Source of the DNA: Curtobacterium pusillum
GTDB taxonomy: Bacteria; Actinomycetota; Actinomycetes; Actinomycetales; Microbacteriaceae
DNA: 64,000 bases
Assembly (NCBI GenBank): GCA_002025645.1
Contig: CP018783.1
Span: 1,054,001 to 1,118,000, forward strand
Reading direction: 5' to 3'
Of the stretch, positions 8,150 to 17,426 are shown one piece after another. Numbering within the stretch: position 1 is the stretch's first letter; every line of letters begins with the position of its first letter. The notes beneath the pieces are model-generated. The model searched no databases and had not been told where the DNA came from. It saw only the letters and a list, made by a program, of their open reading frames with translations. The translations under genes and the position numbers were made by a program.

Positions 8150-9004
8150 ATGCGGCTCTTCGACGACGTGGTGCCCGCACTCGGACGGGCGTTCTTCGGC
8201 AGCGTGGCCGGCGGAGCGCGTGAGCTCGACGACGCGCACCGGGCGATCCGGCAGGGCGTCCCCACGAGTCGGCGCATCGCCTTCGCCTCGCTCCGAGGCG
8301 GGACGGGGTGCTCGGCGACCGCGGCGGCCGTCGCCACGGTGCTGGCACGACGGCGGGCCGGACGGGTCCTCGGGGTGGACGGGGCCGCCGGGCTGCGGTC
8401 GTTCGCGACCCACGCCGGTGCCGACCGCACCGATCCGACGCCGCCGTCCGAGCGCCGCAGTGCCGCGCGGACCTCGTGGGACGCGACCGACGGTCTGGCC
8501 GTGACCGGCTCGGGACTGCACGTGCTCCGGATCGGCGACCCGCGCCTCCCGAGTCACCAGGCAGCACCCGCCGACTGGACCGACGCGGTGGACCCGATCG
8601 CCCGCTTCTTCGACGTCGTCGTCGGCGACTGGGGGTCCCGCAGCCCCTTCGTGGACCTCGGCGCCGTCGCCGCGGACGCGCACGTCGTCGCGCTCGTCAC
8701 CGGACCGGACCGTCCGTCGGTCGAGGAGGGCGTGGCGCACGCCGACGCCATCCGTCGGCACGCACCCGGGTCGCGCGTGCTCGTGGTCCCCGTCGACACC
8801 ACCGGCACCGGGCTCCGCGCGGCCCGCACCGCCGCGGAGTGGCCGGGCCACGCGGTGCACCCGGTCCCGAGCGACCCGAGCATCACCGGCGGCGGCGACC
8901 GTCCGACGGCCTCGCGCATCGCCCTCATCCAGCTCACCGCGGCGCTCGTCGACGCCGCAGTCGACCGCCGCGTCGACCGACCGGCACCGGAGGTGGCCCG
9001 GTGA
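8150..9004 (+). CDS. MinD/ParA-like protein with a lysine-less P-loop
   Basis: 284 aa. The N-terminal ASLRGGTGCSATAAAVA (about residues 46-62) has the shape of a deviant Walker A motif, but the invariant Lys is replaced by Cys54. A following LGVDG and a later VVVGDWG, where MinD/ParA have the Walker B Asp, complete the fold pattern. Similar MinD-like proteins occur in ESX loci (EspI type). Without the lysine, ATP hydrolysis is doubtful, so it may be a structural or regulatory pseudo-ATPase. It lies 2 nt after eccD and overlaps eccC by 4 bp. Confidence 0.65.
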   Translation: MRLFDDVVPALGRAFFGSVAGGARELDDAHRAIRQGVPTSRRIAFASLRGGTGCSATAAAVATVLARRRAGRVLGVDGAAGLRSFATHAGADRTDPTPPSERRSAARTSWDATDGLAVTGSGLHVLRIGDPRLPSHQAAPADWTDAVDPIARFFDVVVGDWGSRSPFVDLGAVAADAHVVALVTGPDRPSVEEGVAHADAIRRHAPGSRVLVVPVDTTGTGLRAARTAAEWPGHAVHPVPSDPSITGGGDRPTASRIALIQLTAALVDAAVDRRVDRPAPEVAR

Positions 9005-12000
9005 ACCGCATCGTGCACCGACCCGCACGGGTCTCCACGCCGCTCGTCCGTCCCGACGCCGAGCAGCTCGCCCCGCCGCCCCAGCTCCCCGAGGGACCGA
9101 GCGGCGGGATCCCCCTGCAGTCCCTGCTGCCCGTGGTCGGTGCGATCTCGTCCGTGGTGATGATGGTCGTGCTGCGGGGCAACAACCCCGTGCTCATGGT
9201 CGTCGCAGCGCTGGTCTTCGTGGTCGCCCTCGTCGGTGGCCTCGGTATGGCGTTCACCCAGCGCGGGAACGCCGTGCGCAACCGTCGCACCCAGCGCGAG
9301 CGGTACCTCGACTACCTCGAGGAGCTCCGCGGCGACCTCCGTGCCCGGACGACGGCGGTGCGCGAACGCGCCGAGCACGTCGACCCGGCACCGGACACCC
9401 TCCCCCGGCTCGTCGGCGACCCCGCACGGCTGTGGGAGCGGCGCCGCGCCCACGCCGACTTCCTGCGCGTCCGGGTCGGCTCGGGCGACGTCGCCTGGCT
9501 CGACCTCACGGTGCCGCCGGACCAGAACCCCGTGCAGCCACTGGACCCGCTGATGCTCGCCGAGCTCGAGCAAGTGGCCGAGCACTACGGCACCGTCCAC
9601 GCGATGCCGATCGCGATCCGGCTCGACGACGCCGGTGACGTCTCGGTCGTCGGCGACCGGACGGCCGTACTCGACGTCGCCCGCGCCCTCGTCGCCCAGC
9701 TCGCGGCGGTGCACGCCCCGGAGGACCTGCACCTCGCGGCGGCGTTCCCGGCCGACCGCGCGGAGGACTGGGACTGGTTCGACCTGCTCCCGCACGCCCG
9801 GATGGACCGCACCTTCGACGGCCCACTGCGCGCCCGGCGGGTGGCCGAGGACGTCCCGACGCTCGCCCGCACCCTGGCCGGGGAACTCGGTGAGCGTGCC
9901 CGGACCGCGGCGATGTGGCGGCGGTCGGGCGACTCCGGCAAGCGGAGCGACCTCCCGCGGCTCGTGGTGTTCGCCGACGAGCACGGCAGCGTGGCCGTCC
10001 CGCTCGCGCTGCCCGAGGGCGAGACCCGGCCGGAGGACCTCCGGATCACGGTGGTCCACCTGGTCGCGGACCGCCTGCACGAGCCGTCGGACGTGCGGGT
10101 GCGCGTGACGGCACGGTCGTCCGCGCCCGAAGACGGCCCCGGTCGCACCCTGCTCGAGATCGTCGACGCCCGCGACGTGGTCGAGGGCGAGCCCGCCCCG
10201 GTGCAGGCCGCCGTCTGCGACCCGGTCGCCCCGACCCTCGTCACCGCCGTCGCCCGCGCGCTCGCTCCCCTGCGGTTGTCCGCCGACGCCGAGGAACGCG
10301 CCGAGTCGTCAGCCGCGATCGGCGTCAGCGACCTGCTCGGGGTGGAGGACGTCACGACGATCGACCCCGACCGGACCTGGCGTCCCCGGGCACCGCGCGA
10401 CTTCCTCCGCGTCCCGATCGGCGTCGACGACTTCGGCGCCCCGCTGCTGCTCGACCTCAAGGAGTCGGCGCAGCTCGGCATGGGGCCGCACGGCATCTGC
10501 ATCGGCGCCACCGGTTCCGGCAAGAGCGAGATGCTCCGCACGCTCGTGCTCGGCCTCGCGGTGTCGCACCCGCCGGAGGACCTCGCGATGATCCTCGTCG
10601 ACTACAAGGGCGGTGCCGCGTTCGCCCCGTTCGCCCGGTTGCCGCACGTCGCCGGCCTGATCGACAACCTCGCCGACGACCCGCAGCTCACCCGCCGTGC
10701 CCGGGCGTCGATCGCGGGCGAGGTCCGCCGTCGCCAGGAGATGCTCCGCGACGCCGGGGCCGCGCCGTCGATCACGCACTACCGGGAGCTCCGCACGCAC
10801 CGGCCCGAGTTGCCGCCGATGCCGCACCTCGTGCTCGTCATCGACGAGTTCGGCGAACTGCTCACGGCGGAACCCGAGTTCGTCGACCTGCTGCTCATGA
10901 TCGGTCGCATCGGGCGCTCGATCGGCGTGCACCTGCTGCTCTCCAGCCAGCGGATCGAGGCCGGCAAGCTCCGCGGCCTCGACACCTACCTGTCGTACCG
11001 GCTCGGTCTCCGCACGTTCTCGGAGGCCGAGAGCCAGGTCGTCCTGGACACCGGGGACGCGTTCCACCTGCCCGCGGTCCCCGGGTACGGCTACCTCAAG
11101 GTCGACACCAGCGTGTACACCCGGTTCCGGTCCGGCTACGTGTCCGGCCCGATCGAGGACGCCACCCCCGCCGCGGCCGCGGCACCGACGTCCACCGACA
11201 CCGCGCCGGAGCCGTTCGAGCTGCCCGTCTACAACACGCTCGCGTCCGAGGACGACGAACCGGGCGAGGCGACGCTCGAGTCCCCCGACGTCGGTCGGAG
11301 CGTGGTCGACGAGGCGGTCGAACGCCTCGGCCGCGGTGACCGGGCGACGACGCCGGTGTGGCTCCCGCCGCTGCCGACCCGTCTGGCGCTCGGTGCCGTG
11401 CTCGACCCGAACGCCGATGCCGACCCGACCGGGATCACGGTGCCGATCGGTCTGCTCGACGACCCCGCACGCCAGCGGCAACGCCCGTGGATGCTCGACC
11501 TCACGCAGGGCGGCGGACACGTCGCGGTCATCGGTGCGCCGGGCTCCGGTCGGACCACCTTCCTGCGCTCGGTCGCCGCGTCGATCGCGCTCACCACGAC
11601 ACCGCGCCAGGTGAGCGTGTACGGCATGGACCTGGCCGGCGGTGGCCTCGGCCGCATCGAGGGCTTCCCGCACGTCGGTGGCGTCGCGACCCGGGCGGAC
11701 CGGAACCGTCTGCTGCGCCTGGTCGAGGAGCTGCAGGCGATGATCCGGTTGCGCGAGCGGGTGTTCCGCGACCACGGCATCGACTCGCTCGCCATGCTGC
11801 GGAGCCGCCACGCAGCCGGACGGGTACCCGAGCTCGGGTCCGCCGATGTCGTCCTGCTCATCGACGGCTTCGGCGTGATGCGCACCGAGTTCGAGGAGCT
11901 CGAGGACGCCTTCGGCGACCTGCTCCAGCGGGGTGGCAGCTTCGGCATCCACGTCGTCGTGGCGCTGACCCGTTGGAACGAGCTGCGGCTGGCGAACCAG

Positions 12001-13041
12001 CCGCTCATCGGGCAGCGCTTCGAGCTGCGGCTGAACGACCCGGCCGACTCCACGATCGCCCGCGCGGCGGCGGCCACCCTGAAGTCCGGTGAGCCGGGCC
12101 GGGTGCTGACCGGTGACGAACTGTTCGGCCAGGTCGCGCTGCCGGTGCTCGACGACGTCGAGGACGGGGCGGTCGGCGACGAGCTCGCGGCCCTCGCCCA
12201 GCGGGTCGCGGACAGCTGGGGCGGCCCCGCGGCTGCTCCGATCCGGCTGCTCCCGGAGTCGTTCGACCCCGCCGAGCTGCCCGACCCGCTCGTCTCGCCC
12301 GACACCGTTCCGTTCGCCCTGCGACAGGACACGATGGACTTCGTGGCGTTCGACCCCGCGGTCGACCAGCACCTGCTCGTGTTCGGCGACACCGCGAGCG
12401 GCAAGACGGCGCTCCTCCGGGGTCTCGCCGCCGGCTTCATGGAACGGTCGACGCCGGACGAACTCGTCCTGGCGTTCATGGACGTCCGCGGTGGTGCCGC
12501 TGCTGGCACCCCGGACGACTTCCTCGGCGGGCACGCCGCGAACGGCCGGGACGCCCGCGGGCTCGCAGCGGCGATCGCGGCCGAACTCGAGCAGCGGGCC
12601 GCCGGCACCTCGACCGGGCCGCGGCCGCGCATCGTGGTCCTCGTCGACGACTACGACATCGTCGCCTCGGCCGGCACCGACCCGCTGGCGCCGCTCATGC
12701 CGTACCTGCCGTCCGCGCGCGACCTCGGCCTGCACGTCGTCCTGACACGACCGGTCGCCGGTGCCGCGCGAGCGATGTACGACACCGTGATCCAGTCCAT
12801 CCGCGACTCCGGCGCCACCGGCCTCGTCCTGAGCGGCGAGCGATCAGAGGGCCAGGTCTTCCCGAAGGTCTACGCCGAGCAGTTCCCGCCCGGCCGTGGC
12901 CGACTCGTCCGCCGCGGCACCGCGCCGCGCATCGTGCAGGTGGCCCACTTCGCCGCGGCGCCGACGACGCAGCCCGCACGCTCCGACGCCGCGGGCCAGA
13001 CGACCGTCCTCGACCCGAAGGGAGCCGTCGATGCCCCGTGA
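9001..13041 (+). CDS. eccC: Type VII secretion ATPase EccC (FtsK/SpoIIIE, single chain)
   Basis: 1346 aa from a GTG overlapping the previous stop. Two transmembrane helices lie at about 41-58 and 62-84, followed by a DUF/stalk region and three FtsK/SpoIIIE ATPase domains. Domain 1 has GATGSGKSE (about 503-511) and VIDE (D615, E616). Domain 2 has GAPGSGRTT with Arg851 in place of Lys, and a B-motif IDGF without Glu. Domain 3 has GDTASGKT (K1135) and LVDD. Family knowledge: EccC is the ESX motor, and only domain 1 needs to be fully active. Here the EccCa and EccCb parts are one chain, as in Firmicutes EssC and many non-mycobacterial actinobacteria. It drives export of the WXG100 proteins and toxins encoded next door. 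Confidence 0.92.
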   Translation: MNRIVHRPARVSTPLVRPDAEQLAPPPQLPEGPSGGIPLQSLLPVVGAISSVVMMVVLRGNNPVLMVVAALVFVVALVGGLGMAFTQRGNAVRNRRTQRERYLDYLEELRGDLRARTTAVRERAEHVDPAPDTLPRLVGDPARLWERRRAHADFLRVRVGSGDVAWLDLTVPPDQNPVQPLDPLMLAELEQVAEHYGTVHAMPIAIRLDDAGDVSVVGDRTAVLDVARALVAQLAAVHAPEDLHLAAAFPADRAEDWDWFDLLPHARMDRTFDGPLRARRVAEDVPTLARTLAGELGERARTAAMWRRSGDSGKRSDLPRLVVFADEHGSVAVPLALPEGETRPEDLRITVVHLVADRLHEPSDVRVRVTARSSAPEDGPGRTLLEIVDARDVVEGEPAPVQAAVCDPVAPTLVTAVARALAPLRLSADAEERAESSAAIGVSDLLGVEDVTTIDPDRTWRPRAPRDFLRVPIGVDDFGAPLLLDLKESAQLGMGPHGICIGATGSGKSEMLRTLVLGLAVSHPPEDLAMILVDYKGGAAFAPFARLPHVAGLIDNLADDPQLTRRARASIAGEVRRRQEMLRDAGAAPSITHYRELRTHRPELPPMPHLVLVIDEFGELLTAEPEFVDLLLMIGRIGRSIGVHLLLSSQRIEAGKLRGLDTYLSYRLGLRTFSEAESQVVLDTGDAFHLPAVPGYGYLKVDTSVYTRFRSGYVSGPIEDATPAAAAAPTSTDTAPEPFELPVYNTLASEDDEPGEATLESPDVGRSVVDEAVERLGRGDRATTPVWLPPLPTRLALGAVLDPNADADPTGITVPIGLLDDPARQRQRPWMLDLTQGGGHVAVIGAPGSGRTTFLRSVAASIALTTTPRQVSVYGMDLAGGGLGRIEGFPHVGGVATRADRNRLLRLVEELQAMIRLRERVFRDHGIDSLAMLRSRHAAGRVPELGSADVVLLIDGFGVMRTEFEELEDAFGDLLQRGGSFGIHVVVALTRWNELRLANQPLIGQRFELRLNDPADSTIARAAAATLKSGEPGRVLTGDELFGQVALPVLDDVEDGAVGDELAALAQRVADSWGGPAAAPIRLLPESFDPAELPDPLVSPDTVPFALRQDTMDFVAFDPAVDQHLLVFGDTASGKTALLRGLAAGFMERSTPDELVLAFMDVRGGAAAGTPDDFLGGHAANGRDARGLAAAIAAELEQRAAGTSTGPRPRIVVLVDDYDIVASAGTDPLAPLMPYLPSARDLGLHVVLTRPVAGAARAMYDTVIQSIRDSGATGLVLSGERSEGQVFPKVYAEQFPPGRGRLVRRGTAPRIVQVAHFAAAPTTQPARSDAAGQTTVLDPKGAVDAP

Positions 13042-13378
13042 CGTCCTCATCCTGTCCGCGAGTGCGCCCGAGCTCGCGGCGTTCGTCGACGCCGGTGCCG
13101 ACATCGCGCCCGACCTGCGCGTCCGGACACTCGAGGGTGGCGCGGTGACCGAGGTCGTCGACCGCCGGGGCGCCGCGGTGCTCAGTGTCCAGGTGCCCGA
13201 GTTCGTCGAGAACACCGCCGAGGTCGTCCGTCTGGCACCGTGGGCGTCCGTCGACGGTCCGGTGTGGTGGACCGAGGCGTGGGCACCGTGGGGAGCCGCC
13301 GGTGACGTCGGCGTCGACATCGCCCGGGCGTTCGCCGCCGCGATCGGCGCCCAGGTCCTCGTGGAGGACGGCTCGTGA
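13031..13378 (+). CDS. Small unknown protein in ESX operon
   Basis: 115 aa, start overlapping the end of eccC by 11 bp and stop overlapping the next GTG. No signal peptide or membrane segment. The sequence alternates short strands and Ala-rich helices, with a VWWTEAWAPWG stretch near residue 80. I recognise no family. The strict overlap on both sides shows co-translation with EccC, so it is probably a cytoplasmic accessory factor of the secretion system. Confidence 0.6.
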   Translation: MPRDVLILSASAPELAAFVDAGADIAPDLRVRTLEGGAVTEVVDRRGAAVLSVQVPEFVENTAEVVRLAPWASVDGPVWWTEAWAPWGAAGDVGVDIARAFAAAIGAQVLVEDGS

Positions 13379-13983
13379 GCGACCTCCCACCGACCTCGGC
13401 TCCCCTCCCCCCGATGCCGGGTTCACGGCGCGCGGCCCTGCAGCGTGCCCGGACGGTCATCGTCACGGGCGTCGCCGGCGGCACCGGCACGACCACGGTC
13501 GCGGCGCTCCTGGCGGACGCGATCGGTGGGCGGCTCGGCGTGGTCGTGCAGCCGACGGACCACTCCGGCGGTGAACTCGCCGCCCGGCTGCCGTCGCTCG
13601 AACCGGCGACCTCCCGCGTGACGGTGCACGACATGGGAGCGCACGTCGGACCGGCCGCGGCGCTCGCGGCGACTCCGGAGAACTGCCTCGTCGTCGTCGG
13701 CCGCGCAACCGTCGACGGCGCTGCCGACGTGCGCGCCGAACTCGCGTCGATCGCGCACGAACCCGACCCGACGCTGCTCGGGCGATCGGTGGTCGTGCTC
13801 GTGGACCGCGCGGCGAAGCCGACCGTGGTGGACACGCGTGTGGTGCGGGACGCAGGGGTCGCCGCGGTCGTCGTGCTCCGCGCCGATGCGGCGCTCAGCC
13901 GCCCGGGGCGCATCGCCGTGGCCGGCCTCGGCCGCGCCACGATCACGACGGTGTCGGAGCTGCTGGCGGCCCTCGGCTGGTGA
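13375..13983 (+). CDS. Second P-loop-like protein of the ESX operon
   Basis: 202 aa from a GTG overlapping the previous stop. After a Pro-rich N-terminus, residues 29-45 read IVTGVAGGTGTTTVAAL, again a Walker A-shaped loop in which the lysine is missing (Thr39). The remainder has the alternating beta/alpha pattern of a small NTPase, with VVLVDRA near residue 140. Together with the 284-aa protein upstream this makes two lysine-less ATPase-like proteins flanking eccC. It is the last gene of the operon and is followed by a hairpin and a long palindrome. Function unknown. Confidence 0.6.
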   Translation: MSDLPPTSAPLPPMPGSRRAALQRARTVIVTGVAGGTGTTTVAALLADAIGGRLGVVVQPTDHSGGELAARLPSLEPATSRVTVHDMGAHVGPAAALAATPENCLVVVGRATVDGAADVRAELASIAHEPDPTLLGRSVVVLVDRAAKPTVVDTRVVRDAGVAAVVVLRADAALSRPGRIAVAGLGRATITTVSELLAALGW

Positions 13984-14021
13984 GGCGGCACGCCGTTGCG
14001 TGCACGACACACCGTCCGACC

Positions 14022-14080
14022 CGCGAGACGCCGCCGGATTGCGCGGCGTCTCGCGACCGCAGCGGCGTCTCGCGACCGCA
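14022..14080. repeat. 13-bp hairpin plus 2 x 19-bp tandem repeat
   Basis: CGCGAGACGCCGC (14022-14034) is perfectly complementary to GCGGCGTCTCGCG (14043-14055) with an 8-nt loop. The right arm is part of a 19-bp unit (GCGGCGTCTCGCGACCGCA) repeated exactly twice at 14043-14061 and 14062-14080, so the left arm can pair with either copy. It lies just after the ESX operon and before a longer palindrome, so it may contribute to termination. Confidence 0.6.
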
Positions 14081-14085
14081 GCACA

Positions 14086-14133
14086 GACGGACGGGAGGCG
14101 CGGTGCCAGCTGGCACCGCGCCTCCCGTCCGTC
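14086..14133. terminator. 48-bp perfect palindrome between convergent operons (palindrome family copy A)
   Basis: Both 24-nt halves are exact reverse complements with no loop, centred at 14109/14110; the arm contains GGAGGCGCGGTGCCAG. It sits 102 nt after the last ESX gene and 12 nt after the stop of mtlD, so it can serve both directions. No T tract follows. The same arm recurs at 20513, 26450, 47156 and 54457. Confidence 0.75.
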
Positions 14134-14144
14134 AGGTGGGAACG

Positions 14145-15302
14145 CTAGGCGCGCGCGGAACGCACCCGATCCGCGAACGCGGCGTGCAGCGGGTGCTGCT
14201 CGTCGAGGCCGGTGATCTCCGTCACGACGGCCGCGTCGCTCCGGTCGGAGCGCAACAGCGCCTGCAGCTCGACGCTCTGCTCGTCGTCCGCGACGTCGAA
14301 GCGGAGCGCCGCACCCATCGCGTCGAGCAGCGCCGTGGGCTCGGTGCCGTCCTCGGCGAGGGCGGCAGCGGGCGACACGAAGCGCTCGTCCCGCGAGAGC
14401 TTCCGCAGCGGCTGCCGACCGACACGGGTCACCGTGTCGGGCAGATGCGGGTTCTCGAAGCGACCGATGATCGCCTGCACGTAGGCGCGGTGCACCTCGG
14501 GGTCGAGCTCGTGCCGGCGGACGAGCAGGTCGCTCGTCTCGGCGAGCACCGACTCGAGCTCGGAGCGGACCGCGGGGATCGCGATCGCGTCGGAGATCTT
14601 GTCCGCCCCGGCGAGGAAGCCGTGGTACGCGACCGTGGCGTGGCCCGTGTTGACCGTGAACAGCTTCCGCTCGATGGACGCGGCGAGACCGTCGACGTAG
14701 TGCGCGCCGGGGATCTCCGGCTCGGTGCCACCGAACGGGGTGCGGTCGATGGCCCACTCGAAGTAGGTCTCCACCGTGACGTCGAGGCCGGCGCCCTCGG
14801 GCTGTGCCGGGACGATGCGGTCCACCGCGGTGTTCGCGAAGACGGCCTTGGCGAGGGCCTGGTCGCGGACGTCGGCCGGGAGCGCCTCGACGATGAACTC
14901 GCGCAGGCGGTCCGTGGCGTTGAGGGCGTTCTCGCAGGCCATCACGGCGATCGGCGCGGCACCGGCGTCGCGCTGCTTGAGCGCGGCCGCGATCACCGGC
15001 GCGATGAACTTCAGGACGTTCGGCCCGACCGCGCACGTCACGATCGACGCGGTGGCGATCTCGGCGACGACGGCCGCTTCTTCCTGCGCGCTGTTCAGGG
15101 CGCGGAAGTTCGTGACCTCGTGGTCGCGGGCGTTCGCGCCGACCTCGTGCACGGTGTACGAGTCGGCAGCCGCCAGGGCGTCGATGAGGGGCGCCGCGAC
15201 GTCGGCGAAGACGACCTCGTACCCGGCCTCGTGCAGGAGCAGTCCGACGAAGCCGCGGCCGATGTTGCCCGCGCCGAAGTGGACGGCGGTGGGGGTGCTC
15301 AC
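14145..15302 (-). CDS. mtlD: Mannitol-1-phosphate 5-dehydrogenase
   Basis: 385 aa, normal length. The N-terminal Rossmann loop [13 protein letters not shown] (residues 8-20) binds NAD. The middle carries the family's [10 protein letters not shown] segment, with the Lys and His of the polyol dehydrogenase active site. It oxidises mannitol 1-phosphate to fructose 6-phosphate after PTS uptake. The start overlaps the stop of the EIIA gene by 4 bp, so the two are translationally coupled. Last gene of the mannitol operon, ending at a bidirectional palindrome. Confidence 0.95.
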   Translation of the reverse strand: MSTPTAVHFGAGNIGRGFVGLLLHEAGYEVVFADVAAPLIDALAAADSYTVHEVGANARDHEVTNFRALNSAQEEAAVVAEIATASIVTCAVGPNVLKFIAPVIAAALKQRDAGAAPIAVMACENALNATDRLREFIVEALPADVRDQALAKAVFANTAVDRIVPAQPEGAGLDVTVETYFEWAIDRTPFGGTEPEIPGAHYVDGLAASIERKLFTVNTGHATVAYHGFLAGADKISDAIAIPAVRSELESVLAETSDLLVRRHELDPEVHRAYVQAIIGRFENPHLPDTVTRVGRQPLRKLSRDERFVSPAAALAEDGTEPTALLDAMGAALRFDVADDEQSVELQALLRSDRSDAAVVTEITGLDEQHPLHAAFADRVRSARA

Positions 15303-15736
15303 TCGTTGACCTCACCGAGGATCGACAGGATCGCGGCGGTGTCGGGCGCGTCGGTCAGCTTCTGGACCTCGTCCTCGTCGGAGAACACGATCGCGATCTT
15401 GGACAGGATGTCGAGGTGCTCGTTGTTGACGCCCGCGATGCCGACGACGAAGCGCACCGGGTTGCCGTCCCAGTCGATCGGGCTCGCGTAGCGGATGAAC
15501 GACAGCGCGGAGGACTTGATGGCGTCCTTCGCGTCGTTCGTGCCGTGCGGGATCGCGAGGAAGTTGCCCATGTACGTGGACACGCTCTTCTCACGCTCGA
15601 GCATCGCCGGGTAGTAGTCCGCCGTGACCGCGCCCGCAGCCTCGAGGATCTCGGCCGCCTCCTTCATCGCCTCCGACTTGGTCGGCGCGGTGTCCTCGGT
15701 GTGGATGCGGATCTGGCTCTCCTGCAGGACGGGCAT
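15299..15736 (-). CDS. mtlF: PTS mannitol-type EIIA protein
   Basis: 145 aa. FLAIPHGT carries the phosphorylated His64. It accepts phosphate from HPr and passes it to the EIIB domain of the mannitol permease. Cytoplasmic, standard length for a free-standing EIIA of the mannitol/fructose family. An AAGGAGAACC ribosome-binding region precedes the ATG. Downstream of the EIICB gene, separated by a stable hairpin, and overlapping mtlD. Confidence 0.92.
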   Translation of the reverse strand: MPVLQESQIRIHTEDTAPTKSEAMKEAAEILEAAGAVTADYYPAMLEREKSVSTYMGNFLAIPHGTNDAKDAIKSSALSFIRYASPIDWDGNPVRFVVGIAGVNNEHLDILSKIAIVFSDEDEVQKLTDAPDTAAILSILGEVNE

Positions 15737-15769
15737 CGGTGGTTCTCCTTGTTGTTCGAGGACGTGGTG

Positions 15770-15797
15770 GAGGGGACGGCGTTCGCCGTCCCCTCCG
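15770..15797 (-). terminator. Intercistronic hairpin between EIICB and EIIA genes
   Basis: Two perfect 13-nt arms (GGAGGGGACGGCG and its complement) with a 2-nt gap; the mRNA would form a 12-bp stem with a four-base loop. It starts 13 nt after the EIICB stop and lies 33 nt before the EIIA start. No T tract follows, so partial termination, or protection of the upstream message from decay, is more likely than complete termination. It could set the dose of EIIA-MtlD relative to the permease. Confidence 0.6.
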
Positions 15798-15810
15798 ATA
15801 CTGCACTGCG

Positions 15811-17367
15811 TTACTGGTTCTTGAGCTGTTCGACGACCTCGTCGTACTGCGGTGCGTTCATGAAGTTGCCGACCGAGACGTGCTGCGCGTTCGGGTTCTT
15901 CTGCTTCGCGCGGTCCGTCAGCTCCTCCTGGGTGATGATGAGGTCCTCCGAGCCGTCGAGGTTCGCGATCGCCTTGTTGACGACCGTGACGCCCTCGATG
16001 CCCGCCTTCTTCACCTTGTTGCGGAGGACGCTGGCGCCCATCGCGCTGGAGCCCATGCCGGCGTCGCAGGCGAACACGACGTTCTCGACGCGGGTGGCCG
16101 TGGCCGTGCCGGCGCCGACACCGCCGAGGGCGGCTTCCGACTCCTGCTCGTTCGCCGGGCTGTTGTTGCCGAGGAGACCAGAGGTCGCAGCGTTGACGTC
16201 GCGGCCCTTGTTCGCCTGGAGCTTGGCCATCGCCGCGCTCATGTCGCCACCGGTGCCGGAAGCGAGGTCACGCTTGCGGGTCGCGATGAGGAAGAACGAC
16301 GCGACCGCGAACGACACCGCGGCGGACAGGACGACCGACAGGATGACGCCGAGGAAGCTGTCCTTCGCCGTGGCCCCGAGGACCGCGAAGATCGACCCGG
16401 GGGACGCCGGGGCGACGAGACCGGAGTGGAAGGCGACGTTGGTCGCGACACCCGTCGCACCGCCCAGGATGACGGCGATGAACAGGACCGGCTTCTGCAG
16501 CACGTACGGGAAGTAGATCTCGTGGATCCCGCCGAGGAACTGGATGATGATCGCGCCGGGAGCGGTCGAGCGGGCGATGCCGACACCGAAGAACGTGAAA
16601 GCGAGCAGGATGCCGAGGCCGGGGCCGGGGTTCGCCTCGAGGAGGAACAGGATCGACTTGCCGGACTCCTGCACCTGCTGCGCGCCGAGCTGGTCGAGCA
16701 CACCGTGGTTGATCGCGTTGTTGAGGAAGAACACCTTGGCGGGCTCGATGATCACGCTGGCGAGCGGGAGCAGCGAGTGCTGGACGAGGAAGTTCACCGC
16801 GTCGCCGAGGCCCTCGGCGATGAGCTTGAACAGCGGCGCGAGCCAGAAGAACCCGGCCATGGCGAGCCCGAAGCCGAGGATGCCGGCCGCGTAGTTGTTG
16901 ACGAGCATCTCGAAGCCCGGCTTGATCTTGCCGTCCCAGAGCTTGTCGATCTGCTTGATGAGGTACGCGCCGAGGGGGCCGCAGATCATCGCGCCGAGGA
17001 TCATCGTCGTGCCGTTCGCACCGATGATGACGCCCATGGTCATGATCGAGCCGACGACGGCACCGCGGGTCTCGTAGACCATCCGGCCGCCCTGGATCGC
17101 GATCGCGAGCGGGATGAGGTAGGTCAGGATCGGCCCGACGAGGCCGACGTTCGCGACACCGCCCGTCTCACCGAAGCCACCGAGGATGCCCACGGGCGTC
17201 CAGCCGGTCTCGATGAAGAAGGCCGTGATGATGCCCCACGCGATGAAGATCGCGATGTTGGGCATGACCATGCCGGAGAGGAACGTGCCGAACTTCTGAA
17301 CGGCGACGCGTGCGCCGCCCCGCGACTTCGCGGGAGCGTCGGGCGCTGCAACGGACGACGTTGTCAT
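15811..17367 (-). CDS. mtlA: PTS mannitol permease, EIICB
   Basis: 518 aa. From residue 20 the EIIC domain has about eight hydrophobic segments and ends near residue 350. The EIIB domain begins near residue 425 with VFACDAGMGSSAMG, in which Cys434 is the phosphorylated residue. There is no fused EIIA; that is the separate downstream gene. The start is the ATG at 17367 (MTTSSVAAPD); a longer upstream reading lacks family similarity. It imports and phosphorylates mannitol. It follows ptsI by 59 nt on the same strand. Confidence 0.93.
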   Translation of the reverse strand: MTTSSVAAPDAPAKSRGGARVAVQKFGTFLSGMVMPNIAIFIAWGIITAFFIETGWTPVGILGGFGETGGVANVGLVGPILTYLIPLAIAIQGGRMVYETRGAVVGSIMTMGVIIGANGTTMILGAMICGPLGAYLIKQIDKLWDGKIKPGFEMLVNNYAAGILGFGLAMAGFFWLAPLFKLIAEGLGDAVNFLVQHSLLPLASVIIEPAKVFFLNNAINHGVLDQLGAQQVQESGKSILFLLEANPGPGLGILLAFTFFGVGIARSTAPGAIIIQFLGGIHEIYFPYVLQKPVLFIAVILGGATGVATNVAFHSGLVAPASPGSIFAVLGATAKDSFLGVILSVVLSAAVSFAVASFFLIATRKRDLASGTGGDMSAAMAKLQANKGRDVNAATSGLLGNNSPANEQESEAALGGVGAGTATATRVENVVFACDAGMGSSAMGASVLRNKVKKAGIEGVTVVNKAIANLDGSEDLIITQEELTDRAKQKNPNAQHVSVGNFMNAPQYDEVVEQLKNQ

Positions 17368-17426
17368 GTGCGGTGACTTTCTGTGTGGTGGAGCTGCTGC
17401 GGTGAAGGGGTGTGGTGCTGGTCGGC

